From Pseudobutyrivibrio sp. 49 (GTDB lineage Bacteria; Bacillota; Clostridia; Lachnospirales; Lachnospiraceae): a stretch of DNA of 64,000 bases. The stretch is taken from NCBI RefSeq assembly GCF_900100545.1, contig NZ_FNDP01000003.1:141625-205624 (forward strand). The letters are read 5' to 3'. This document shows positions 34,971 to 42,851 of this stretch, piece by piece. Below the pieces are notes generated by a model. That model saw nothing but the letters and a program-made list of their open reading frames with translations. It was not told the origin of the DNA and did not search any database. Position 1 is the first letter of the stretch, and every line of letters starts with the position of its first letter. A program made the translations under genes and the position numbers.

Positions 34971-35450
34971 ATGGAAGCAAAGAAGAATTTACTTACAGCC
35001 GAAGGACTTAAAGTATTAGAGGATGAGCTTGAGGATCTCAAGGTCAATAAACGTAAAGAAGTATCTCAGAAGATTAAGGAAGCCAGAGAGCAGGGTGACC
35101 TTTCAGAGAACGCTGAGTACGATGCAGCTAAGGATGAGCAGAGAGATATCGAAGCTCGTATCGAAGAAATCGAGAAGATTCTTAAGAATGCTGAGGTCGT
35201 TACAGACGAGCATGACACAAAGAATATTAACATCGGTTGGACAGTTACACTTCTTGATGTAGAGTTCGACGAGGAAGTTGAGTATAGAATCGTTGGTTCT
35301 ACAGAGGCTAACAGCCTTAAGGGCAAGATTTCAAACGAGTCTCCAGTTGGTAAGGCTATTCTTGGACACAAGAAGGGCGATACAGTTACAGTTGAGACTG
35401 AAGCTGGTGAGTTCCAGTACAAGATTCTTGCAGCAAAGAAGTCTAAGTAA
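34971..35450 (+). CDS. greA: transcription elongation factor GreA
   Basis: Binds the RNA polymerase secondary channel and stimulates cleavage of backtracked RNA. Residues 1-75 form the coiled coil (LLTAEGLKVLEDELEDL ... IKEAREQGDLSENAEYDAAKDEQ) with the acidic tip Asp/Glu residues; residues ~85-159 form the C-terminal FKBP-like domain. ATG 34971 follows GGAGAGG; an in-frame TTG at 34956 contains that site and is rejected. 159 aa is normal. Own consensus promoter and strong terminator. Confidence 0.96.
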   Translation: MEAKKNLLTAEGLKVLEDELEDLKVNKRKEVSQKIKEAREQGDLSENAEYDAAKDEQRDIEARIEEIEKILKNAEVVTDEHDTKNINIGWTVTLLDVEFDEEVEYRIVGSTEANSLKGKISNESPVGKAILGHKKGDTVTVETEAGEFQYKILAAKKSK

Positions 35451-35464
35451 TTTATGTGATTTAT

Positions 35465-35500
35465 GGCGTCACAACCCGATGGGTTGTGGCGCCTTTTTTT
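35465..35500 (+). terminator. terminator after greA
   Basis: 13-bp stem GGCGTCACAACCC / GGGTTGTGGCGCC (one G-T), GAT loop, seven Ts. Confidence 0.95.
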
Positions 35501-35517
35501 CTTACAAGGAGGACAAA

Positions 35518-36903
35518 ATGCTAGCAAAATTTAAAAAGACATTTATTGGTGATAAAGCTTTTTACAGGAGATACATTTTTCTTGCAACTCCTATGATTAT
35601 CCAAAACTTCATTACAAACTTTGTAAGCTTTTTGGATAACATTATGGTAGGCCAGCTTGGACAGGAAGCAATCTCTGCCGTCGCAACAGTTAACCAGCTA
35701 CACTTTGTATTTGCATTAGCAATATTTGGTGCAGCCTCAGCAGGAAGTATTTATGGCGCTCAGTATTTTGGAAAGGGAGACCACAAAGGTCATATGTACA
35801 CTTTCCGCTTTAAGCTTTATGCGACTCTGCTGGCAACCTTCGTAGGTATTCTGATTTTCAATGTATTTGGTAGTCAGCTGATTTCACTTTTCCTTACAGA
35901 AAGTGAAGGTGCATCACCAGAGCTTGCTTTGGAATACGGTCTCCAGTATCTATCAATAATCCTTGTGGGACTTATACCATTTGCAGTAAATCAGGCCTAT
36001 GCTACAAATATCAAAGAAACAGGTCAGACAGTAGTTCCTATGGTGGCAGGTATGGTTGCGGTAGCAACAAACGCTATCTTGGATTATTGCTTAATCTTTG
36101 GTTTTGGACCATTCCCAGAGATGGGTGTAAGAGGTGCAGCTCTTGCTACAGTTATAGCCAGATACATAGAGTGTGCAATCGTATTGATATGGGCACATTC
36201 TCATAGGGAGCTCAATAGATATCTGGAGGGAGCCTATACAGGATTTGGTTTGCCAGCAAACGTATTAAGACAGATTCTTATAAAAGGCGCACCACTTATG
36301 CTTAACGAAGTGCTTTGGGCAGCAGGTATGAGTATGGTTACTCAAAGTTACTCAGTAAGAGGAATGAACGTACTGACAGCACTTAGTATGTCAAACACTA
36401 TAGCGAACCTTTTCAACATTGTATTCATTCAGCTTGGTGCGTGCATCAGCATTGTTGTTGGTCAGTACTTGGGAGCTGGTGAATTGGAAGAGGCAAAGGA
36501 TGCAGATAATAAGATGATAGCTTTCAGTGTATTCTGCTGTACAATCATGGCTATTATGATGTTTGCATTTGGAGGTCTGTTCCCACGTATATACAACGTT
36601 GCGCCAGAGATTCGCTCTCTTGCAACAAGATTTATTGCAGTGGCAGCCATTTGGATGCCTTCCTGCAGCTTTAGTCACTGCTCATATTTTACACTTCGTT
36701 CAGGTGGAAAGACTCTTGTTACATTCCTTTTCGACTCAGTGTTTACATGGGTTATAGTTGCACCATGTGCATTTGTTTTGGCTCATTATACTGGTCTTGG
36801 AATCGTATGGGTTTACTTCCTTGTACAGGGTACAGAGCTTATCAAAAACATCATGGGATACTTCATGGTGAAGAGTGACGTTTGGCTTGTACAGATGGTT
36901 TAG
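35518..36903 (+). CDS. MATE-family efflux transporter
   Basis: 461-aa, twelve-segment membrane protein of the MATE/DinF group, Na+ or H+ coupled exporters of cationic compounds. Family marks: MIIQNFITNFVSFLDNIMVGQLGQEAISAVATVNQ in helices 1-2 and the repeat in the second half (LMLNEVLWAAGMSMVTQSYSVRGMNVLTALSMSN). ATG 35518 lies 7 bp behind AAGGAGGA and just after the greA terminator; the frame is open further upstream but that part overlaps greA. Substrate unknown. Confidence 0.93.
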   Translation: MLAKFKKTFIGDKAFYRRYIFLATPMIIQNFITNFVSFLDNIMVGQLGQEAISAVATVNQLHFVFALAIFGAASAGSIYGAQYFGKGDHKGHMYTFRFKLYATLLATFVGILIFNVFGSQLISLFLTESEGASPELALEYGLQYLSIILVGLIPFAVNQAYATNIKETGQTVVPMVAGMVAVATNAILDYCLIFGFGPFPEMGVRGAALATVIARYIECAIVLIWAHSHRELNRYLEGAYTGFGLPANVLRQILIKGAPLMLNEVLWAAGMSMVTQSYSVRGMNVLTALSMSNTIANLFNIVFIQLGACISIVVGQYLGAGELEEAKDADNKMIAFSVFCCTIMAIMMFAFGGLFPRIYNVAPEIRSLATRFIAVAAIWMPSCSFSHCSYFTLRSGGKTLVTFLFDSVFTWVIVAPCAFVLAHYTGLGIVWVYFLVQGTELIKNIMGYFMVKSDVWLVQMV

Positions 36904-36910
36904 TACGCCC

Positions 36911-36940
36911 TTGACACCTAGAGTTTTCTAGGTCTATAAT
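36911..36940 (+). promoter_or_regulatory. lysS promoter with palindromic spacer
   Basis: TTGACA (36911-36916), 18-bp spacer, TATAAT (36935-36940). The spacer is almost entirely an inverted repeat, ACCTAGA-gttt-TCTAGGT (36916-36933), a possible operator between the two hexamers. No T-box leader is visible. Confidence 0.85.
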
Positions 36941-37003
36941 TGAATGACTTTTTATGTAATTACTAATCTAATTAAATATATATGAAATAACAAAGGAGAA
37001 AAT

Positions 37004-39046
37004 ATGGCACAGCAGAACAATGGTGGCAGCCAGGATACAAATCAGTTACTTCAGGTTCGCCGCGAAAAGCTTGCTGCACTTCAGGAGGCAGGCAAGGACC
37101 CATTTCAGATTACAAAGTTTGACCAGACTCATCACACAGATGAGGCTAGAAATTTATACGAAGAGCATGAGGCTAAGCTTCTTGCAGGTCGTCAGCCAGT
37201 AAATACAGATGGCATGGACGAAGAGGCTGCAAAGCAGGCAGTTAACGATGATTACAATGAGCGCCGCGAAATCATGGATGCTCAGCCAATCCACGTTAGC
37301 ATTGCAGGACGTATGATGTTCAAGCGTGTAATGGGTAAGGCTAGCTTCTGTAACATACGTGACCGTAAGGGTGATATTCAGGTTTATGTTGCAAGAGATG
37401 CAATCGGTGAGGATTCTTACGCTGATTTCAAGAAGTCTGATATTGGTGATATCTATGGTATCAAGGGTTGGGCTTTCAGAACAAAGACAGGTGAGATTTC
37501 AATCCACGCTGAGGAGCTTACACTTCTTTCTAAGTCTCTTCAGATTCTCCCAGAGAAGTTCCACGGACTTACAGATACAGATATGAGATATCGTCAGAGA
37601 TATGTTGACCTTGTAATGAACAAGGATTCTCGTGACGTATTTGTTAAGCGTTCACTTATGATGAAGGAAATCCGTAATTTCCTTGCAGAGCGTGATTTCA
37701 TGGAAGTTGAGACACCTATCCTTGTTTCAAACGCTGGTGGTGCAGCAGCTCGTCCATTCGAGACACACTACAACTCACTTAACGAGGATGTTAAGCTTCG
37801 TATTTCTCTTGAGCTTTACCTTAAGAGACTTATCGTTGGTGGTTTCGAGCGTGTATACGAAATCGGTCGTGTATTCCGTAACGAGGGTGTTGATACTCGT
37901 CACAATCCTGAGTTCACACTTATGGAGCTTTACCAGGCATACACAGATTACGAAGGTATGATGGAGCTTACAGAGACTATGTTCCGTCGTCTTGCTGAGA
38001 AGGTTGTTGGTTCTACAAAGATTTCTTACAACGGAATTGAAATCGACCTTGGCAAGCCATTTGCTAGAATGACAATGACAGACGCTGTAAAGAAGTTTGC
38101 AGGCGTTGATTTTGATACTATTGCTGATGATGAGGCAGCAAAGGCTATCGCTCGTGAAAAGGGCGTTGAGTTTGAGGAACGTCACAAGAAGGGTGATATC
38201 CTTAACCTCTTCTTCGAGGAGTTCTGCGAGGAGAATCTTATTCAGCCTACATTTATTACAGATCATCCAATCGAGATTTCTCCACTTACAAAGAAGAAGC
38301 CTACAGACCCTACAAAGGTAGAGCGTTTCGAGCTCTTCATTAATACATGGGAGATGTGTAACGCATACTCAGAGCTTAATGATCCAATCGATCAGAGAGA
38401 GCGTTTTGCAGCACAGGATGCTAACGCAGAAGCAGGCGATGATGAGGCTGAGCACACAGATGAGGACTTCCTCAACGCACTCGAAATCGGTATGCCACCT
38501 ACAGGCGGTATCGGTTATGGTCTTGATCGTCTTTGCATGTTACTTACAGATAGTCAGGCTATCCGTGATGTACTCCTCTTCCCAACTATGAAGAGTCTTG
38601 ATGCACCAAAGAAGAGCGGTGCAGCAGAAGAGGCAACAGGCTTCTTCACACCAAACAGCCAGATTGATTTCTCAAATGTAGCTATCGAGCCATTATTCGA
38701 GGAGTCAGTTGATTTTGAGACATTCTCTAAGTCAGATTTCCGTGCTGTAAAGGTTAAGGCCTGCCAGGCAGTTCCAAAGTCAAAGAAGCTTCTTCAGTTT
38801 ACACTTGATGACGGAACAGGCACAGATAGAACAATCCTTTCAGGAATTCATGAGTTCTATGAGCCAGAGGAATTAGTTGGCAAGACACTTGTAGCAATTA
38901 CAAACCTTCCACCACGTGCTATGATGGGTATCGAGTCTTGCGGTATGTTACTTTCAGCAGTTAACAACCTCAAGGATTCAGACGGTGAAGAGCTTCACCT
39001 TCTTATGATTGATAACCACATCCCAGCTGGTGCAAAGTTATACTAA
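37004..39046 (+). CDS. lysS: lysyl-tRNA synthetase fused to C-terminal tRNA-binding domain
   Basis: Class II lysyl-tRNA synthetase. Residues ~95-180 form the OB-fold anticodon-binding domain, ~195-525 the catalytic core (motif 1 MMKEIRNFLAERDFMEVETPIL; motif 2 FERVYEIGRVFRNEGVDTRHNPEFTLMELY; motif 3 GGIGYGLDRLCMLL). Unlike standard LysRS (~500 aa) it continues to 680 aa with a Trbp111/MetRS-C-like tRNA-binding OB-fold at ~570-680 (FSKSDFRAVKVKACQAVPKSKKLLQFTLDDGTG ... AITNLPPRAMMGIESCGML). That domain normally binds any tRNA and raises affinity. The reading frame is continuous, so it is a true fusion. Confidence 0.95.
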   Translation: MAQQNNGGSQDTNQLLQVRREKLAALQEAGKDPFQITKFDQTHHTDEARNLYEEHEAKLLAGRQPVNTDGMDEEAAKQAVNDDYNERREIMDAQPIHVSIAGRMMFKRVMGKASFCNIRDRKGDIQVYVARDAIGEDSYADFKKSDIGDIYGIKGWAFRTKTGEISIHAEELTLLSKSLQILPEKFHGLTDTDMRYRQRYVDLVMNKDSRDVFVKRSLMMKEIRNFLAERDFMEVETPILVSNAGGAAARPFETHYNSLNEDVKLRISLELYLKRLIVGGFERVYEIGRVFRNEGVDTRHNPEFTLMELYQAYTDYEGMMELTETMFRRLAEKVVGSTKISYNGIEIDLGKPFARMTMTDAVKKFAGVDFDTIADDEAAKAIAREKGVEFEERHKKGDILNLFFEEFCEENLIQPTFITDHPIEISPLTKKKPTDPTKVERFELFINTWEMCNAYSELNDPIDQRERFAAQDANAEAGDDEAEHTDEDFLNALEIGMPPTGGIGYGLDRLCMLLTDSQAIRDVLLFPTMKSLDAPKKSGAAEEATGFFTPNSQIDFSNVAIEPLFEESVDFETFSKSDFRAVKVKACQAVPKSKKLLQFTLDDGTGTDRTILSGIHEFYEPEELVGKTLVAITNLPPRAMMGIESCGMLLSAVNNLKDSDGEELHLLMIDNHIPAGAKLY

Positions 39047-39057
39047 TAAAAACATTC

Positions 39058-39095
39058 AAAACCTTTTTGGATAGTAATATCCAAGAAGGTTTTTG
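39058..39095 (+). terminator. terminator after lysS
   Basis: 16-bp stem AAAACCTTTTTGGATA / TATCCAAGAAGGTTTT with one mismatch, loop GTAA, then Ts. Confidence 0.9.
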
Positions 39096-39111
39096 TTTAT
39101 ACGGAAGAAAA

Positions 39112-39990
39112 ATGATGAAAGACATTAATAAAATTAGTAATAAATCAAAAGGAATAATATGCATATTATTTGCGGCCTTTGGCTTTTCGCTGATGACATT
39201 CTTTGTGAGAATATCTGGAGATATTCCAACTATGGAGAAGGCCTTCTTCAGAAATGCGGTTGCTATCATTGCATCACTGATTCTCTTAGCTAAATCTGGT
39301 GAGAAGATTAGAATTCAAAAAGGGTGCGGAACAGATATATTCTTCAGATGCTTGTTTGGCACAAGTGGACTTATCGCAAACTTCTATGCCATTGATAAGT
39401 TGAATATCGCAGATGCAAACATGCTAAATAAGCTGTCACCATTTTTTGCAATCTTGATTTCCATCCCTATTCTTAAAGAGAAGCCAAAGAAGATTGATAT
39501 ATTGGCTGTAATTATTGCGTTCTTTGGAGCGATGCTGATTGTAAAACCAACTGGAAGTAATATGCAGCTTGTCCCTGCACTTATTGGATTGTATGGAGGA
39601 TTCGGAGCAGGAACAGCTTATGTTTTTGTTAGAAGACTAGGTAAGAAAGGTGAGAGAACACCGATAATAGTACTTTGCTTTTCTGTGTTTTCAACAGTGG
39701 TTACAATTCCATTTATAGTTATGAACTATGTCCCTCTTAAGCCGATTCAATTGTTATGTCTTGTCATGGCAGGACTATCTGCCACAATAGGTCAGTTTGG
39801 AATTACTTCTGCATATAAATTTGCACCTGCAAAAGAGATATCAGTATTCGATTATACACAGGTGATTTTTGCTGCAATCCTTGGTATTCTTTTCTTGGGA
39901 GAATTACCAACACTGTTATCATTTATTGGATATGTGGTAATCATTGGAGTTGCAGTATTTAGATGGAGATATAATCTAAAAGAGCAATAA
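39112..39990 (+). CDS. EamA/DMT-family membrane transporter
   Basis: About 292 aa with ten hydrophobic segments in two homologous EamA halves (IICILFAAFGFSLMTFFVRISGDIP... and LYGGFGAGTAYVFVRRLGKKG...). These are drug/metabolite exporters of unknown substrate; the family includes amino-acid and nucleotide-precursor exporters. The start is put at ATG-ATG 39112/39115 behind GGAAGA, because an in-frame ATG at 39067 lies inside the lysS terminator hairpin. Probably co-transcribed with the hydrolase 31 bp downstream. Confidence 0.88.
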   Translation: MMKDINKISNKSKGIICILFAAFGFSLMTFFVRISGDIPTMEKAFFRNAVAIIASLILLAKSGEKIRIQKGCGTDIFFRCLFGTSGLIANFYAIDKLNIADANMLNKLSPFFAILISIPILKEKPKKIDILAVIIAFFGAMLIVKPTGSNMQLVPALIGLYGGFGAGTAYVFVRRLGKKGERTPIIVLCFSVFSTVVTIPFIVMNYVPLKPIQLLCLVMAGLSATIGQFGITSAYKFAPAKEISVFDYTQVIFAAILGILFLGELPTLLSFIGYVVIIGVAVFRWRYNLKEQ

Positions 39991-40021
39991 ATTTCTTAGA
40001 TGGGCACAGGGAGGAGATATA

Positions 40022-40819
40022 ATGCGAAAGAATGGCTGTGTGAAAGTCGGAAATACAGATATGTATTATGTGGCTTTCGGAGAAGGGGAAAAGAATCTGA
40101 TTGTTTTACCAGGATTATCAGATGGTTTGTGGACTGTAAAAGGCAAAGCATTTTTATTGGCAGGTTCATACAAACATTTTTTTAAAGATTACACAGTCTA
40201 TATGTTCAGCAGAAAAAATGATCTTCCAGAAAACTACTCTATAAAAGAAATGGCAGATGATCAGGCAGAAGCACTGAAGAATCTTGGGATAGATAAAGCA
40301 ATAGTTATGGGAGTGTCTCAAGGAGGAATGGTTTCACAGTACCTGGCTGCAAATCATCCTAAGTTGGTGGAAAAGCTTATTCTTGTGGTGACAGCGTCAT
40401 ATGCTAATGACACTATTAAAAGCGTTGTAACTAAGTGGATTGAGATGACAAGCACAGACACCCACACAAACCTGATGCTAGATACAGCAGAAAAGGTTTA
40501 TACGCCTGAATTCAACGAAAAGAATAAGAAGTATCTTCCTGCCTTATCCAGATTCACAAAGCCAGCAAGCTATGACAGATTCCTTATAAATGCTCATGCT
40601 ATCTTAAATTTTGATGCCCGTGGAGAGTTGGCAAAAATAAAGTGTCCAACATACATCTTATCAGGCAACAGGGATAACACAGTCGGAAATGATGCACCGT
40701 ATGAGTTGAAAGAAGGTATCGCTGGTAGTGAGTTGGAGATATTTGATGGACTTGGACACGGCCTTTTTGAAGAGGATAAGAATTTTTATAACAAAGTATT
40801 AGAATATTGTAATCGGTAA
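40022..40819 (+). CDS. alpha/beta-fold hydrolase
   Basis: 265 aa. Nucleophile elbow GVSQGG with Ser99, oxyanion region LPGLSDG, acid residue in LSGNRDNTV and the catalytic His in GLGHGLFEE near the C-terminus give a complete Ser-Asp-His triad. No signal peptide. Resembles esterase or carboxylic-ester hydrolase families; substrate unknown. GGGAGGAG precedes the ATG. Confidence 0.9.
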   Translation: MRKNGCVKVGNTDMYYVAFGEGEKNLIVLPGLSDGLWTVKGKAFLLAGSYKHFFKDYTVYMFSRKNDLPENYSIKEMADDQAEALKNLGIDKAIVMGVSQGGMVSQYLAANHPKLVEKLILVVTASYANDTIKSVVTKWIEMTSTDTHTNLMLDTAEKVYTPEFNEKNKKYLPALSRFTKPASYDRFLINAHAILNFDARGELAKIKCPTYILSGNRDNTVGNDAPYELKEGIAGSELEIFDGLGHGLFEEDKNFYNKVLEYCNR

Positions 40820-40832
40820 AAAAGAATGTAAT

Positions 40833-40879
40833 AAATAAGGCTCTATAGTAGATAAAAATACTGCTATAGGGCTTTATTT
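40833..40879 (+). terminator. terminator after hydrolase gene
   Basis: Long imperfect stem with core GCTCTATAG / CTATAGGGC flanked by A-T pairs; works in either direction in principle. Confidence 0.75.
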
Positions 40880-40932
40880 ATACTCACAAATCACTTATAG
40901 TAGAGTACAAATTATTATTGGGAGGATTAGTG

Positions 40933-41172
40933 ATGCAGGAACTACAGTTACATAGAATATATAAGCATTTCAAGGGCAATTATTATTTAGTTGAGGATGT
41001 TGCCAGAGATTCGGAAACACAGGAAGAAATGGTTATCTACAGAAAGCTTTATGATGATGGATCGCTTTGGGTAAGACCTAAGGAGATGTTTTTATCAGAG
41101 GTTGACCATGTGAAGTATCCCGATGTGAAGCAGAAGTATCGCTTTGAGTTGCAGGAAGTGGCAAAGAAATAA
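40933..41172 (+). CDS. DUF1653 protein
   Basis: 79-aa protein of the DUF1653 family, recognisable from [24 protein letters not shown] ... [27 protein letters not shown] 40933 is chosen because GGGAGG lies 7-12 bp upstream; an in-frame TTG at 40918 includes that site. It has no known catalytic function; the family is widespread and its members are small beta-rich proteins. Own promoter cannot be pinned down in the 50-bp gap. Confidence 0.85.
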   Translation: MQELQLHRIYKHFKGNYYLVEDVARDSETQEEMVIYRKLYDDGSLWVRPKEMFLSEVDHVKYPDVKQKYRFELQEVAKK

Positions 41173-41203
41173 TAGTTGTTTTACTTGAAATGGAGGCTTG
41201 AAG

Positions 41204-41698
41204 ATGGATTACAGACTAGGAACATTAGAAGATATACAGGAAATCTGCATTATGGTAGATGCGGCCAAGAGGCTCATGTCTGAGCAGGGTATAGAGCAGT
41301 GGGATGATATATATCCTATAGCTGATGATTTTGAAGATGACATTAAGAAGGAAACACTTTATGTGGCATCAGAGGATGATAAGCTTGCGGCAATCTATGT
41401 AGTAAGCGAAGAGTGTGATGACGAATATCGTAAATGCGAATGGGAAAATGAAAACCCATGTATCATTCATAGATTATGTGTATCACCAGATTTTCAGAAT
41501 AATGGAGTGGGCAAGAAGGTGCTTGAGCACATCGAGAATCAGCTGACAGATATGGAATATGATTCAGTGAGACTGGATGTTTTCTCGGAGAATCCATATG
41601 CACTGAGTCTTTATGGAAAGAATGGATATGCTAAACGTGGTCATGCTGACTGGCGCAAGGGCAGATTTTATTTGATGGAGAAAAAACTAAGCAGATAA
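41204..41698 (+). CDS. GNAT-family N-acetyltransferase
   Basis: 164 aa, GCN5-related acetyltransferase. The acetyl-CoA loop is IHRLCVSPDFQNNGVGKKVLEHIE (the R/Q-x-x-G-x-G/A pattern degenerates to QNNGVG), followed by VRLDVFSENPYALSLYGKNGY typical of motif B. ATG 41204 is 7 bp after TGGAGG; a TTG at 41198 touches it. Acceptor substrate unknown. It lies in a row of small single-domain genes (DUF1653, GNAT, ASCH, membrane protein) with short gaps. Confidence 0.92.
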   Translation: MDYRLGTLEDIQEICIMVDAAKRLMSEQGIEQWDDIYPIADDFEDDIKKETLYVASEDDKLAAIYVVSEECDDEYRKCEWENENPCIIHRLCVSPDFQNNGVGKKVLEHIENQLTDMEYDSVRLDVFSENPYALSLYGKNGYAKRGHADWRKGRFYLMEKKLSR

Positions 41699-41725
41699 TA
41701 AATACTTAAAACATGAGGTAACAAA

Positions 41726-42190
41726 ATGACAGAAAAAGAATTATGGAAAGAGTTTTGTGAAAAGAAGAATGTAGATATTAGTACGCCATATGAGGCATGG
41801 GGGTTCGGAGATGATGAAGAGACTGCAGATGAATTGGCAGATTTAGTAGTCAAAGGAATTAAGTATGGAACAGCCAGCTCCTATGATGATTATGTGGCTG
41901 AGGATGCACTTGATGAGCTTCCACAAGTGGGAGAATACAGTGTAATACTAAATGGTAAAGAAGAGGCAGTTTGTGTCATTAGGACTAAGGAAGTATTTAT
42001 TCTTCCATTCAATGAGGTTCCAGAATCACACGCATTTGCAGAGGGTGAGGGCGACCGATCATTAGATTATTGGAGAAGAGTGCATAAGGAATTTTTCGAG
42101 GAGTGCGCAGAGGAAAGTGGCATTCCATTTACTGAGGAATCAAAGGTAGTATGTGAGCAGTTCTCACTTGAATATGTAGCTGGAGAATAG
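41726..42190 (+). CDS. ASCH-domain protein
   Basis: 154 aa with the ASCH pattern: a W-x-FGD region (EAWGFGDDEETADELADLVVKGIKYGTASSYDDY), GEYSVILNGKEEAVCVIRTKEV and a C-terminal DRSLDYWRRVHKEFFEEC. ASCH domains are PUA-like and bind RNA or act as RNA-associated hydrolases; the small stand-alone members have been described as RNases or amidohydrolases. Here no experimental link exists. ATG behind a weak GAGG. Confidence 0.88.
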   Translation: MTEKELWKEFCEKKNVDISTPYEAWGFGDDEETADELADLVVKGIKYGTASSYDDYVAEDALDELPQVGEYSVILNGKEEAVCVIRTKEVFILPFNEVPESHAFAEGEGDRSLDYWRRVHKEFFEECAEESGIPFTEESKVVCEQFSLEYVAGE

Positions 42191-42201
42191 GAGATGATAT
42201 T

Positions 42202-42627
42202 ATGAATTTAGGGAGATTATTGTTACTGTTACTGATTGGTTATGTGATTGTTACATGGATTGGAATTGGTCAAACCATTTTTAACATCAAGGTATTACAC
42301 ATGAAATCCATGAAGGAGAGCCCAGGTATGGGAGAAGGTTATGAGAAAACCAAGCCTTGGCATCCACTGTACAACATTGTTATTTTTTCTTTATTAGGAT
42401 GTGTTTATATGAGAGGATTAGATGCTCAGACATTATCTGCGGCTCTAATAGCAGGTGCAATTTGGGCAATCATATGCATAGTAGTTGATTTGGTTGGATG
42501 GGTTCTGATTAAGCATCCATGGAGATTAACCTTTAAAGAGTTTTATGTGGACTATCAGCCATGGATTACACTGATATATATAGCAATTTTTTTAGGTCCA
42601 GTTATCGGATATTTGATAGTTAGATAA
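42202..42627 (+). CDS. small four-segment membrane protein
   Basis: 141 aa, not recognised. Hydrophobic segments at about residues 4-28, 57-72, 78-102 and 120-140, with a basic loop between the first two (HMKSMKESPGMGEGYEKTKPWHP). The ATG follows GGAGATGATATT. It starts 11 bp after the ASCH gene, so the two are probably co-transcribed. No transporter or enzyme motif. Confidence 0.65.
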   Translation: MNLGRLLLLLLIGYVIVTWIGIGQTIFNIKVLHMKSMKESPGMGEGYEKTKPWHPLYNIVIFSLLGCVYMRGLDAQTLSAALIAGAIWAIICIVVDLVGWVLIKHPWRLTFKEFYVDYQPWITLIYIAIFLGPVIGYLIVR

Positions 42628-42653
42628 AAAAAAGAATTCACCAGGTATTATCT

Positions 42654-42755
42654 ATGGAGGATTCCTATAGCTTAATCCTAAAAGATAAAGGAGCAGCATG
42701 TGTGGAGCTACAGGCTGTTAATGATGTGGATGCTTTTCTGCATACAAAAAAGTAA
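42654..42755 (+). pseudogene. 33-codon fragment, probable gene remnant
   Basis: An open frame begins MEDSYSLILKDKGAACVELQ and ends after 33 codons with TAA immediately before the fic operator array. No ribosome-binding site precedes the ATG. The composition looks like the C-terminal end of a larger protein, left behind by a deletion. Low certainty; it may also be a chance frame. Confidence 0.3.
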
Positions 42756-42836
42756 GTATCTGCATATTAATAGTCAATTTATATGCAGATACTGTTTGAG
42801 TATCTGCATATTTTATTGTATATTATATGCAGATAC
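42756..42836 (+). promoter_or_regulatory. double inverted-repeat operator upstream of fic
   Basis: Four perfect 12-bp half-sites: GTATCTGCATAT at 42756-42767 and 42800-42811, its complement ATATGCAGATAC at 42781-42792 and 42825-42836. Each pair is an inverted repeat with a 13-bp centre; the unit repeats every 44 bp. The last half-site ends 4 bp before the GGAGG of fic. The centre of the second pair contains TATTG-TATATTAT, a likely -10 region. A fifth weaker half-site, TCTGCATA, lies near 42737-42744. Confidence 0.8.
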
Positions 42837-42851
42837 TTGAGGAGGTACTAT

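Noticed and set aside
35278..35517. N-terminal extension of the MATE gene
   Set aside because: The frame is open but overlaps greA and its terminator; a strong ribosome-binding site supports the start at 35518.
35066..35527. 153-aa minus-strand frame over greA
   Set aside because: Ser-rich shadow of greA crossing its terminator.
36941..37003. T-box leader before lysS
   Set aside because: The gap is too short and lacks the AGGGTGGNACCGCG-type core and terminator.
37775..38266. 163-aa minus-strand frame inside lysS
   Set aside because: Antisense shadow; Cys/Leu/Asn-rich, no start signal.
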